NCBI GenBank assembly: GCA_031002005.1
Contig: CM061919.1
Coordinates: 221,958,739 to 222,022,738 of the forward strand
Direction: 5' to 3'
DNA length: 64,000 bases
Source: Vandiemenella viatica
Taxonomy: Eukaryota; Arthropoda; Insecta; Orthoptera; Morabidae
The notes beneath the pieces were generated by a model. It had not been told where the DNA came from, ran no database searches, and saw only the letters and a program-made list of their open reading frames with translations. Below are positions 9,814-19,959 of this stretch, piece after piece. The number at the start of each line of letters is the position of its first letter. The first letter of the stretch is position 1. A program made the position numbers and the translations under genes.

Positions 9814-11520
9814 TTGTCAAATTGCTTGGCGTTTGAAGAAGTTAATGCATGAATTGGGAACCAAAACTAAATTTGTTTCATCGAAGTTAAAGCAAATCCA
9901 TGCGATATCTGAGTTACCACCGTATACAGACAGAAGGCGCGAAGAAATGTATGAGCGGTCTGTATTCTCTGTGCCACTTGGAGGTGCTTGTCAAGCACGA
10001 AAACTGCTGTGCCTTCCCCTCGCTTTCGGCATTACCAAAACGGGTAAGTCACGGTAAAGCCAGGTCAGCCGTGTCCACTATGTCGTCACTGAAATTACAA
10101 ATACTTGAGAGTAACCTTGACTCACGGACTATCGATTGTAGTGTCTGTCGGTAAGTTGCCAAATAAGTGAACGACGCTCAGAAACACTGTTCTAAAAAAG
10201 TACTGTGTTGGCAGTCAGCAGAACAGTGGTCGGCCATAAAGGAACGGGAAGGACGACGAGAAGAAAGTGTCTAACTTTATTTGCTCGAAAAAAAAAAGAC
10301 TCCGGAGAGTAAAAATGACTCTTCTAGGAGCCGTACTAGGCTAAATACGATAGGGGAGTGGCTAGGTCGTTCCCTTCGTGTCTGAATTGAGTGAGTGAGG
10401 GTGATAGTGTTTTGAGTATATGAAGAAAAATGAAACGTGAAAGCCATTACAGGCCCACTCATCCGTAGTGTGTCTGTTAGTTTGCAATTTTAACTTCCCC
10501 ATACGAAGCGTCGTATGCTCTCACTGTAAATGCACTGCGAATATTCCAGATTTAATCATAGACTCTGGGGATATAGAATCTGGGATCACACAATCTAATG
10601 ACAGAAAGTGGGATGTTGAAAATGGCTCTACCAGAGCTCGAACAAGGCAGTTGCCGCAAATCATTACGATCACTGCCACAGGAGTGGCTTCGTACACAAA
10701 ACGAGGCAGCCACTGTAGGAATCCCGTCGGATGCTCGTCTTTCAAATTCTTGTGCAAGTAAATCTTGTTTTTAATATTGATATCACTTATTTTGCTGGTA
10801 AATTGAGTTTAAAATCCATGAAACTCTGCATTTATAGAATTAACAGAATAATAACAAATGATCGATACCCTATTTCGTTAACTATGCACAGCCAATAAGA
10901 TTCTTCATTCCGAACTGTTTATTTATTGGTAATGCTTCTATGCTAACTTTATAGTTGTTCGTTACACCAATATTATTCGCAAGTAATGTGCAGCAGCAAT
11001 TAAAGGAATTTTGATGTTTCTGTTCCTTCTCACTTGAGTCTTCACCAGTACAATAAGGAAAAAATTGCCTTCAGAAAGCTGTAAATGTCGTCTCTAACTG
11101 CCCTCTTGTGGCGTGAAGTATTCGTGAACATGAGAACCTGACAGTACACATACTGTATTTTTTTGTTTGCGGCTTGAAGCGGCAAAGGTGCGGATGTGTT
11201 TGCTAATGCGGACTGCATTCACAATTACAATGGTGCCTTGTCCTTGGAGAGCTCACGCGACCTTGCAGTCCGAGCAGGCGCCCTCCCACCACATTCTTCA
11301 CTACTCGCAATGCCAGTGCCGCTTGCTTCCACCGAGACGTGTTCTCCTTGTTTGTTCCTGTTCTTGATATCAGCAGTCTCTCAGTGGTGGTCAACACGGT
11401 TCTACCGCCCACCAATACAACTTGCCAAGAAGAATCGTTAGAAATTGGATATAATGAAAAAAGTAAATTTAAATCCAAAGGTGATGGATACGAAAATATA
11501 CTGTATTCCATCTAAATATG
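9814..11520. other. No gene recognised
   Basis: I find no supported gene. Open frames at 10468-10761 and 11203-11511 lack recognisable domains, splice context and translation-start context. G-rich runs begin near 11530 with the next MITE. Confidence 0.4.
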
Positions 11521-11823
11521 TGGGGTTGGCTGAAAGGCTACGTTGGGGAAGGGGGGTTCTGAGCCAGGCCACGTAGCTTTCCTTTCATAACAGTTAAAGT
11601 GAGGAACAGAACTCGCAACAACATATGAATATTTATTTCCCTCAGCTAATTATCTCCGTATGTAATTTACAATAGTCTTCCCTGAGAAAACAGTACAAAA
11701 TGTCTTCTGGAATCAAAAGGGGGGAAAAAGCTACGTGGGGGGGGGGGTAGAGGTAAAAGCCACGTGGGGGGGGGGGTGTTCACAGGAGGTCAAAATGGAG
11801 CTACGTGGTTTATGCACGCTCCC
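11521..11823 (+). mobile_element. PIF/Harbinger-like MITE, copy 2, left TIR lost
   Basis: It shares CACGTAGCTTT, GAGGTACAGAACA-like, GTACAAAATGTCTTCTGG, AGCTACGTGGGG and AAAATGGAGCTACGTGG blocks with the copies at 14266 and 58316. The right terminus GTTTATGCACGCTCCC ends at 11823 and is followed by TTA, which fits the TWA target site of PIF/Harbinger elements. Two long G-runs lie at 11739-11748 and 11766-11776. Confidence 0.75.
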
Positions 11824-11826
11824 TTA

Positions 11827-14265
11827 TATTTGAGTTTTTTTCCCCCACCCTGCTACGGATAGTGCACAATGTCGTCAGAAGTTTGGTAGTATTATTGAGA
11901 ACTAAGAAATCTACAGTCCTTTTGCTTCCTAAAGGGAATGGCCGAAGTAATCATTCCTGATTAACCTAGTAATTTCTGGAAACCGTGGAAAACTTTCTTT
12001 CCTTGTCGGACTTAAAATGTTAACAGCTTCTCCCGAAAGCCATTCAATCGCCAGATAGACCAGTGCAGGAGTGACCTGCGCATCCAGAAAATTGAGACGA
12101 AATTGTTTCACTTTTGGAGTATTTGAGTTCGCTCGGTATGTCTCCCAGATTTAAGCGATTTTAAGTTCAGTGTAAAAATTACGCTGACAATTTCAGGTTT
12201 TCAGTAGAGTACTTTGATTACTCATTATTGGAACCATTTCTCATCTGCGTATGTACACAAGAGAAAATACTACCCGTGTTTAAAGAGTTCTAAGGATCCG
12301 TAAAACATAGCTAAAAACCACTGTAATCTTGAAATCTCTCTTGGTTTCACTCTGACGCTAGTACCAGTAGACCAGATGAGTAATGCAGTATCGCCACTCA
12401 TTGCTGATTGAGTCATCCCACTTCCGGGGTATCCCGCAGTGACAGTCAGCGGGATAGCTTCTTATTGGGAGAACAGCGGAACGTCTCATTTAAAACTGTA
12501 TCTGTTTACCTGTTAGCTTCATAAATTGAAATCCCATTGATTTCGTTTATAACAACTTCATGGTGTTACGAGAATTCATAATGTCAGACTGCCTACAGCA
12601 AGATACGAGGTATTCTAATTCCGGTGGCACAGAATTTTAAAATGGTATCGTGGTTTAGTAGTTTCGGACCTGACATGCAAGGGACCCAGGGTCATTATTC
12701 AGCCAGGTCATAAAGATTTTTTTTAATATAATTTAGCGAATTTACATGAATGACTGATAGTACCTTCATACATAACAATGCCGATTCGATCTTTCATTTT
12801 TCAGTAATAGTCTCCCAGTTTTTACGTTTTTCATAAGCCGTAAAGTATCCCAATAACCTGCAAAGTTGACGCATAGTTTTTGAGATAAGAGAATGACTAT
12901 GTTAAGCGACATTTTTTCGTTCCACTCTTGCTCTTTAGAGCAGGTTATCGCTGTGTAATGCGCTACGAATTTCGGGACAGCTTTTTAGGCGAATGGTATT
13001 AAGGCAGTGGCAAGATTTTCTGAAATTTGACTAGATTCATATAGCTCTGCCTTTGTCGACTCAATGTCGCAAAAATGAACTGGTTTAACAGACCGTAGTT
13101 CCGCGGCAAAAGCAGTTCTTAGCTACATATTTCATATTTCGCTCCGGGGATCCTATTTGGGAAATAGTGAGCACTTGGAGTCTGATGAAACTCTCAAGTG
13201 GTGGACGATATAACATTAATATAGTTTTGTTTTAATAGTTCTTGAAAACAAAAATCTGCAAGTTACGACGAAAGAACTTTCGTCTTGTACTGTCTATACG
13301 GAACACCGTATCGTTAATAAAGTGAATGTTTTAGCTTGTTGATGAGAAATGAGACCACTTCGGATAAGAAAGTCAGTATTATAGTATATTAGCAGGTAAT
13401 CAACAAAGCTGACGAAACGACATAGTAATATTGTACCTGCCTGTAGGTTTCGAAGAACAACATAAGGTAAGACTAAGTTGGATTGAAGGCTGTAGTAAAG
13501 TTTTAATTACGGATGTTGAGAGGGTGAGGGAAGCGATGTAAACTAAGCCCTGCCTATATAAATCTTTTAATACTGTAATATCCCTGAATCTGATCTTTTC
13601 CCGCCATAATTTGTTTTACTTTAATGGTGGCCTGTCAGTGTGGAAGGCATGCCGATAGTCCTTGGCTTTATGCATGTGCGTCACGTGAAGGCGGGCAGTT
13701 CGGATCCGTTCCAAGCTGTGCTCGCTGCCGAGGTCCCGGATGTCCAAGGTCGGCCTTTGTGCTCTGCTCCCGAACCACCTGCCGCTCTCAGCCTGTAACA
13801 TCCTGTACAGCTAGTAAATGACATTCCATTAAGATTTCCATGTGAAATTTTCGGATTAGATTACAGAAAATTGGAGCAAGTTAATGCCAGCGAGTAATGT
13901 AATATTTACTTTAGACTCATCGGTCCAGTCTGTTCCTTCAGGTGTTTTATCCAAAATTCTGCCACTTGCTATTCTTCTTCTTCGGAATAACCCATTTAGA
14001 GGGTACGATAAATCAACTTTGGCTGTTTCTTTGTATTTAATTTTCTTTGCTTCCAAACTTCCTTCCTTCATTCTTTGAGAGTATTGTTCCATTTGCTATT
14101 CTATTATATGCTTACTCCGATTTGATTTCGTTTTATTGTGTTTTTAATCCTAATAGTAGGAATTATTCCTCTTAAAAATCCATTTTTTGTCTGTCAAATT
14201 ACCCGCTACAATTTTCTTAACTATGTTTTAAGATAGAATTGTCATTTAACCATCTGACCTGTTAA
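11827..14265. other. No gene recognised; one SINE head
   Basis: 2.4 kb without a supported gene. A diverged tRNA-like SINE head lies at 12645-12725 (GGTTTAGTAGTTTCGG, GACCTGACATGCAAGGGACC, CAGCCAGGTCAT, then a T-run). The GC-richer patch 13620-13800 carries overlapping open frames on both strands without recognisable motifs. Confidence 0.4.
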
Positions 14266-14634
14266 GGGAGCGTCCATAAACTACGTTCCTCGGTCTAGAT
14301 GGGTAGGGAGGGGCTGGCTGGAAAGCTACGCTGGGGGAGGAAGGGGGGGGGGTTCCAAGCCAGGTCACGTAGCTTTTCATTCATATTACATTTAAAATGA
14401 GGTACAGAACAGGCAATAGCATGTAATTATTTACTTCCGTCATTTTTCTCTGTATATAATTTAAGATCGTCTGACAAGAGAAATCTGTACAAAATGCCTT
14501 CTGGAATTGGTAGGAGAACAAGACTACGTGTTAGGCGGGAGGGGGGGGGGGATTTGAGACAAAAGCCACTGCTATGTGGATGGAGAGGGGGTTCACAGAA
14601 GGCCAAAATGGTGCTAAGTAGTTTATGGATACTC
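14266..14634 (+). mobile_element. PIF/Harbinger-like MITE, copy 3, both ends present
   Basis: This is the most complete plus-strand copy (369 bp). The left end GGGAGCGTCCATAAACTACG mirrors the right end GTTTATGGATACTC. Both flanks read TAA (14263-14265 and 14635-14637), a 3-bp TWA duplication typical of PIF/Harbinger. Subterminal ACGTAG/CTACG motifs recur several times between G-rich tracts. It has no coding capacity. Confidence 0.8.
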
Positions 14635-14807
14635 TAAATTACTTATCACCACATCTGTATTGCTCAACAGTTTGATGGGAACTTTTCTCTGGGAAACAAT
14701 GCTAGTGTAAGAGCGTTCTAGTCTGTAATGCGTATACGAGGTCTGTACGAAAGTATCCGTCCTTCCTTCACATCCTCACCCCTGACAATCTTAGCGCCAT
14801 ATGTCGG

Positions 14808-14970
14808 CAGGGCCGGCGTTAGGGGGGGTGGTCAAAAGTACCCGGGCCCGCCGGCTGATGGGGGGGCCCGATCACCGACTACAGGGGCCCTCAAGCCATG
14901 AAGCCAATATTACGCCCATTGGCGCCTGGCCATTTTGTAGAGCTGGAAAAAAAAAATCGCGCCGGCCCTG
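14808..14970 (+). mobile_element. hAT-type MITE nested in the mariner, exact 8-bp TSD
   Basis: A 163-bp element with termini CAGGGCCGGCGTTAGG and CGCGCCGGCCCTG. It is flanked by an exact TATGTCGG duplication (14800-14807 and 14971-14978). The interior is GGGGCCC-rich with an A-run near 14947-14956 and no coding sequence. It interrupts the mariner 5' untranslated region, so it inserted later. Confidence 0.88.
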
Positions 14971-15458
14971 TATGTCGGGCATCAGAGTCAACAGTAAAGC
15001 TTCACGAACACTCTAGATGCCGCAGTTGTCGCCGGGACGCCTTACTTCACGCGCAGCGTGCGTTTGTTTACAAGGTTTTCTGCGTTCGTCGCATTTTTCT
15101 ATCTTAAAAAAGTAATAAAAGATCGGAACAACGAATTTGCTTTAAACTCGAAGAGTTTTACGGAGACCATCGAAATGACGAAGAATGCATTTGGGGACTA
15201 GTGTCTCAGCAAAACACACATAAGTGGTATAAGCGGTTCAAAGATGGCCGGACGTCTGTTGATAATAACCCACCCTCTGGGCGGCCTTCGACGACATAAA
15301 TAGCGGATAATTTCGAACTTGTGCGATGTGAGATCAATGAAGATCGTAGAATGACTGTGCGAAAACTTGGAATACTAGTGTTTGGAAGATTTTAACTGAA
15401 AAATTGCAAATGTTTCGCATGTGTGCGAAATTCATTCCAAAATTACTAACGGTGGAGC

Positions 15459-15775
15459 AGAACCGATTTATTTCTGTACTCATTTTTCCACGAGTGATTA
15501 GGGAATGGAATAGAAAGGATTTACCGGGCCAGTAAACTTAAAATCCGACAGCAGTAGCTTTCGATAAAGCACTCCTACCATCCTGATCTGGGTTTTCCAT
15601 GGTTTTCCCGGATCACTCCAGGCGAATGCTGGGATGGTTCCTCACAATAACCCATGGGCGCCTCCTGTAATATCATGTATATCCCTTCCAAACTATTACC
15701 CTTTCGGGTAGGTGCAATGCATCCTCCGCCACACATGTTTAGTTAATCTCTGAGGAGTAATATTAATAATAATAA
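15459..15775 (+). mobile_element. CR1/L2-like LINE 3' end inserted in the mariner
   Basis: A 5'-truncated copy containing only the final codons of the LINE ORF (FPRVIREWNRK region and stop near 15532), the complete 3' UTR and a TAATATTAATAATAATAA tail. It splits the mariner transposase: sequence resembling the mariner L-T-V-E-Q region precedes it and a RLEIAQ-type segment follows. The UTR module at 15579-15642 retains a CATGGTTTTC segment missing from the copy at 2689-2742. Confidence 0.85.
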
Positions 15776-16421
15776 CTACCACCTTCGCCTTGAAATCGCT
15801 CAGGGCAATTTGGAAGCTGTCAATAATGGTGAAAATCTGCTTAAAAAGATAACTTGTGATTAATCGTAGGTTTATGGTTTTGACCTGAAACAAAACTACA
15901 GTCTTCGCAGTTGAAGCTGTCGTCGGAGCCACGACCGAGAAAAGCTCGCCAATGTGAAGTCGTTGCCGATTGTTGTTATGAGAGTTGTGCACCACGAATA
16001 TGCTCGTAAAGGTCAGACGATCAACAAAGAATATTATCTTGAAGTATGAAAAGAATGCGTGACGCAATTAGAAGGAAACTGCATCAGCTTTGGTCTAGCG
16101 GTGACTGGCTTCATCACGATAACGGCCAGCGCATGCTTCGAACCTCGTGCAGCAATATTTGACAAACCACAGTCGTACTTTTCCGTCAGCCTCCGTGCAG
16201 CCCTGACGTAGCCAAGATTAAAAATGTCGCTCAAAGGACGCCCCTCGACAAAGAAACGCTATAAAGGCGATACCAAAAAAACGAGTTCCAGGACTGCTTC
16301 TAAAGTGGAAAGGCCTTGGGAGGGTATTCTTCAATCAAATGGCGTGTACTTCGAAGGATGCCAGCAGCCCGATGACGGAGAAATATGAAGGAAGGTCTGA
16401 TACTTTAGGACAGACCCAGTA

Positions 16422-17652
16422 AATTAACACATCCGCTCGCAAATGTGCAATTTCTCACGGCGAACTTTAAGGATCCGTGGTCAATTTGAACGATCCCCAA
16501 ACCACCGGCAGTGTCGTTTCACCTCAGTCTTGAAATGTCTTCAAACAAGGAAGATTACGCCAGATTGATTTTGAATGGTTCGGCTTTATGATGGCTAGTT
16601 TGCACGAGAAGAGGAAACTACAGTCAAAATTCAGTGTGGATGTTGTCGAGCAGAAAACGCGAAGCTGCCACGCCGCCGTCCCAGCGTGAACTACAGCTTC
16701 GGAAAAACCTCCCTTCTAGGGTTCAACACAGCGCTCCTAACCCTCTTCCCAGCCATGCGAACGAGTAGTGTACGAGCACTCACAAATCTGAATACACCTC
16801 AGCGATATTCTACATCGCAAAGAAGCGTTGGAATGCATTGTTTGGAAGAGTCATCTGTTTTTATGAATGTCTTCGTCCAGATAAACAAATGTTCTAAAAT
16901 ACTGTATTGTCAATAAATGTAAATACCTCTCCCAAGCGCTTATGATTTTGGGTGCGGAGGGAGTTGTCTTTCTTTGGTGTAGGATAAACAAATTTTCATT
17001 ACTTCGACTGTTCATTGTCCAACCAGTCATTCATATTGTATTTCAAGGTTGTTTCGTGTATCAATTTGGTCTTAAAAAACTGAACTGCAGGGCGCCAAAG
17101 AAATGTTGCCACGAAGGAAAAAACCTCGACCCCTTGATATATGGTGCTACGATTATATACGGATGTTGTGTGGTGATTATTTTGTCATACAGGTTGCTGC
17201 TCCCCCCTTTTTTCCCCCTTCTTTCACAGCGTATATACATATATCATGTTGTATCCACTACGGACAGCACAAGATTAACATAACTTATTTGGAACCTCCG
17301 ATGCCACCGGCCTCTGATCTTTGCATCGTAATTCTATCCTGCGAATCCCAGCGCGACCAAGGCAGACAAACTTATCTGTATTGCCAATATTATAAAGTGC
17401 AAGTATGAAACACTATTATTTAAGATGCATTGATGTTATTGACAGATGTATTCAATTATCATGCACTCACTTTCTGTGAACGTTACTAGATTAACAGCGA
17501 GGAAAACTAGTGTTATTGAATTTGTAATAGTGTCTCTGGTTCCCATGTAAAGTGGTGATTTCGTGGAAGGATCAGTCATTTACCTACGTCAACACTTTAG
17601 TTGCTATGGATTTAATTTGGTGTGTTGGGTATAGTGAAGACTTTGGTTGCAG
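16422..17652. other. Presumed intron or intergenic DNA upstream of the Akap200-like exon
   Basis: I recognise no gene or repeat. Open frames at 16942-17408 lack recognisable features. The segment ends in TTTGGTTGCAG, the acceptor for the exon at 17653. Confidence 0.45.
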
Positions 17653-17943
17653 GATGGCGATGCGGTGGTGATGAACGGCTCGGAGGCGGTGGTGGACGAC
17701 GAAGCCGCCCCGGTGAAGACAGACGCGGAGTCTCAGCCACAGGTCAACGGGTCAGGGGCGGAAGAGGCAGAACCAGTCACTGCGGAAAAGGATAAAGACA
17801 AGGCCAAGAAAGATAAGGACAAGAAGGACAAGGTCAAGAAGAAGTTCTCGTTCCGAGCGTTCGCCTCTCGCAAGGACAAGGAGAAAAACAAGACGCCCAA
17901 AGACGAGGGGACCAAAAACGGAGAAGTCACCAAGGAAGATCTG
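17653..17943 (+). CDS. Internal exon of an Akap200 / MARCKS-like protein
   Basis: This 97-codon exon is bounded by a 3' splice site (TTTGGTTGCAG before 17653) and a consensus 5' splice site (GTGAGT at 17944). Both junctions are phase 0. The peptide starts with an acidic, alanine- and glutamate-rich segment (residues 1-44), then a Lys/Asp-rich run (46-61). A MARCKS-type effector segment, KKKFSFRAFASRK (residues 62-74), follows, with candidate phosphorylatable Ser66 and Ser72 flanked by Phe and Lys. A Lys-rich hydrophilic end closes it. In MARCKS and insect Akap200 the equivalent segment binds membrane, actin or calmodulin and is controlled by protein kinase C. Akap200 additionally tethers protein kinase A, but that binding helix is not in this exon. 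I did not find the N-terminal myristoylation exon or any following exon in the window, so the neighbouring introns must be long. Assignment rests on the effector segment plus overall composition. A different MARCKS-domain protein is possible. Confidence 0.68.
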
Positions 17944-19714
17944 GTGAGTACACTAGAAGTTAGCACTGATAAAACTTCACTGATTTAACTGAGCTGTGGT
18001 GGGGTTAGCTTATAAAAGAATGTTCAGTGCTCAAAGGGCGAACATTCAAAAATCCTCCCGTTTGATTTCGACAGTTTCTTTTATGTAGATCATTTTTTGA
18101 TTACATAGATTAGCATAAACTTGTGCATTATGTTATTTTATTGGTCCTGCAATTAAGACAAATTTATAGTTACTTTGCATACGATTGTTCTTTATCGGGG
18201 GGGGGGGGGGGAGAAAACTGGAGCCTTGTAGTTTCGTGTGCTAAAATTTGCGCCACTTTAAGTACGGAAAGCGCTTCAGTTAGCTTAGTTTCACTGCTAG
18301 AAACTTGTGAACACGTTTTTTTTTATACAGTTTTTCTCTAGCCAGTATTGCTTCATTAGGATTGCGGTAAACATAATGAAGTTGGTGACTGTAGACTTTA
18401 ACCGTGGAGTGTGTGGTGTTATCAGCTCTTCCTGGTGGTTATCGGAGACAAACAGGCCTATCGACTGGCGGGGGGCTCTGACCGTGTCGCCTCTGACCTC
18501 AAACAAGACCCTTGTCATCGGTGTGCATCAGAAAACCAGTTGCTTAAATCTACATCACATTCACGGCCTTACGATGAAGCAAGCCAAGGATAGAAACCGT
18601 TTTTTACTTTGATCTATATTTAAGCTTCGGAATGTAGAACTTTGAGATAATGTATAAGTCGCTAATGCTAAACAGGTTCTTCTGGCACGTTTGCAACAGT
18701 ACCAAATTCGCCTGTAAGGTCGAGCGCACTGGTCGGGTAGGCGTGTCTCGGCGGGAGGCGTCTTTTTGTGCGCGACCCAACCGGGTGGTCTGAATCAAGC
18801 CGAGTAGCAGGGGTCGAGACGATGTTACTACTCCAGTAACATAAAAGCTTGCTTAAAAATTTCCCTCGAGATAACTCTAATTACTCGCATTTACAAGATG
18901 CTGTTTGTAACTATGGTCAGTTACTGGAATAATCATGTCTTTTATTATTACGAGCTACACTGATTTCTGTAAAACAATGTAAAAAATTCCACGGCTTTAA
19001 AATTTCGTTACCTTTTAATATCCATACTTCACGGTACCCAGTTTATAGTAACTACTTAGGATGTGCTTCTACTTGGCATCTATTTTGCACATTCTTCAGT
19101 TTTGTGAGTGGTTGCGATATTTGTCACGAGAAATTGTTTAAAATCTACAACATAAAGATTGATTTGCAGGAACTTTCCGTATTTCTCTCCGAATTCCTTT
19201 TTTAGTTTACCGTTGGAGGCACGACCTATCGTTTGAATGAGCGAAGTCTCTGATCGTAAAAAACCTTCTTTCCATATCTGACAATTTGATTCACAAAGCC
19301 TCATGTCACCTTTCACCATCACTGTTGGAAATTTATCATGGCGCAGCCAGTGGTAATTTTTTTTATTATTATTAACTCTTGTAAACGATATGCACATATC
19401 AATTACCTCCAGAGGGAGGGAACACTTTTAACGTTATAGTTTATAGTACATAGAGCTGTCGGGTTTACTCCTTTAAATAAATCTTGTATTTACTTCCCCA
19501 TTTATCTCTACACCTGTTTCGAAGCTCCTGCAGCGTGCATAATTTTAATTCATTTTAGCTTTCGTTATCCACACAGTGGAAGGTAGTAGTTGTAGTCGTG
19601 CTCGCCTTGGCACGTTCTCGTCCCGCTAAGCCATCGCGATTAATGTGAATTGTTACAGTTGGGCGTCTCTATTCACAAAGCCGTGCCGGTGTTGAGTTCG
19701 ACTTTGGCAGCTGG
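17944..19714. other. Presumed intron following the Akap200-like exon
   Basis: Starts with the donor GTGAGTACAC. It contains a G-run at 18197-18211 and no supported coding sequence. Short frames at 18307-18612 and 19080-19397 have no recognisable features. Confidence 0.45.
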
Positions 19715-19902
19715 GATGAGCTAATTAGCAGATAACGAATCATGCGGGTGTGCTGTATTTATAGCGCGGCGCCGTCCTATTTGTGGGGCGCCGTCCTTGC
19801 CTCTCGGCCCATTGCCGACGGTCACGGTCGCCTGCCTGGCGGCGTCCCGACGCCAGCTGGGCCGCGGGGGAGGGAGGAGAGGCGCCCACTGCCAAGTCGG
19901 CC

Positions 19903-19912
<10 letters not shown>
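19715..19912 (+). promoter_or_regulatory. Candidate CpG-rich promoter with homeodomain, GATA and TATA motifs
   Basis: A palindromic CTAATTAG (19721-19728) and AGATAACG lie just upstream of a TATA-like TATTTATA (19756-19763). About 140 bp of CpG-rich DNA follows, unlike its AT-rich surroundings. No clear initiator or downstream coding exon is visible, so strand and function are inferred. Confidence 0.3.

Positions 19913-19913
<1 letters not shown>

Positions 19914-19957
<44 letters not shown>
19914..19957 (+). repeat. (CA)n microsatellite
   Basis: About 22 uninterrupted CA dinucleotides directly after the CpG-rich block. The Thr/His or Cys/Val repeat peptides it would encode are artefacts. 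Confidence 0.97.

Positions 19958-19959
<2 letters not shown>

Larger units (their letters stand above)
14737..16419 (+). mobile_element. Degenerate mariner element carrying two later insertions
   Basis: The terminal inverted repeats are about 28 bp with scattered mismatches: left GAGGTCTGTACGAAAGTATC and right GATACTTTAGGACAGACCC. They are flanked by TA (14735-14736 and 16420-16421). The transposase remnant is plus-strand but broken. An N-terminal helix-turn-helix region with CFKLEEFYGDH is at about 15138-15170, WYKRFKDGRTSVD-like sequence near 15220-15265 and SGRPST near 15276-15293. A central RLEIAQGNLEAVNN segment follows at about 15785-15825, then YGFDPETK, the HHEYAR(K)GQTINKEYYLE-like region read across frames near 15990-16045, and GDWLHHDNGQ near 16101-16130, where the second catalytic Asp is retained. 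Stops and frameshifts are numerous. Removing the two insertions leaves about 1.2 kb, close to the usual 1.3 kb of mariner elements. Confidence 0.85.

Noticed and set aside
15696..16067. Minus-strand open frame of 123 codons
   Set aside because: Antisense shadow of the mariner transposase remnant and the LINE tail.
16942..17408. Overlapping open frames just upstream of the Akap200-like exon
   Set aside because: Composition dominated by Phe/Leu/Tyr from AT-rich DNA, and no continuity with the exon frame.
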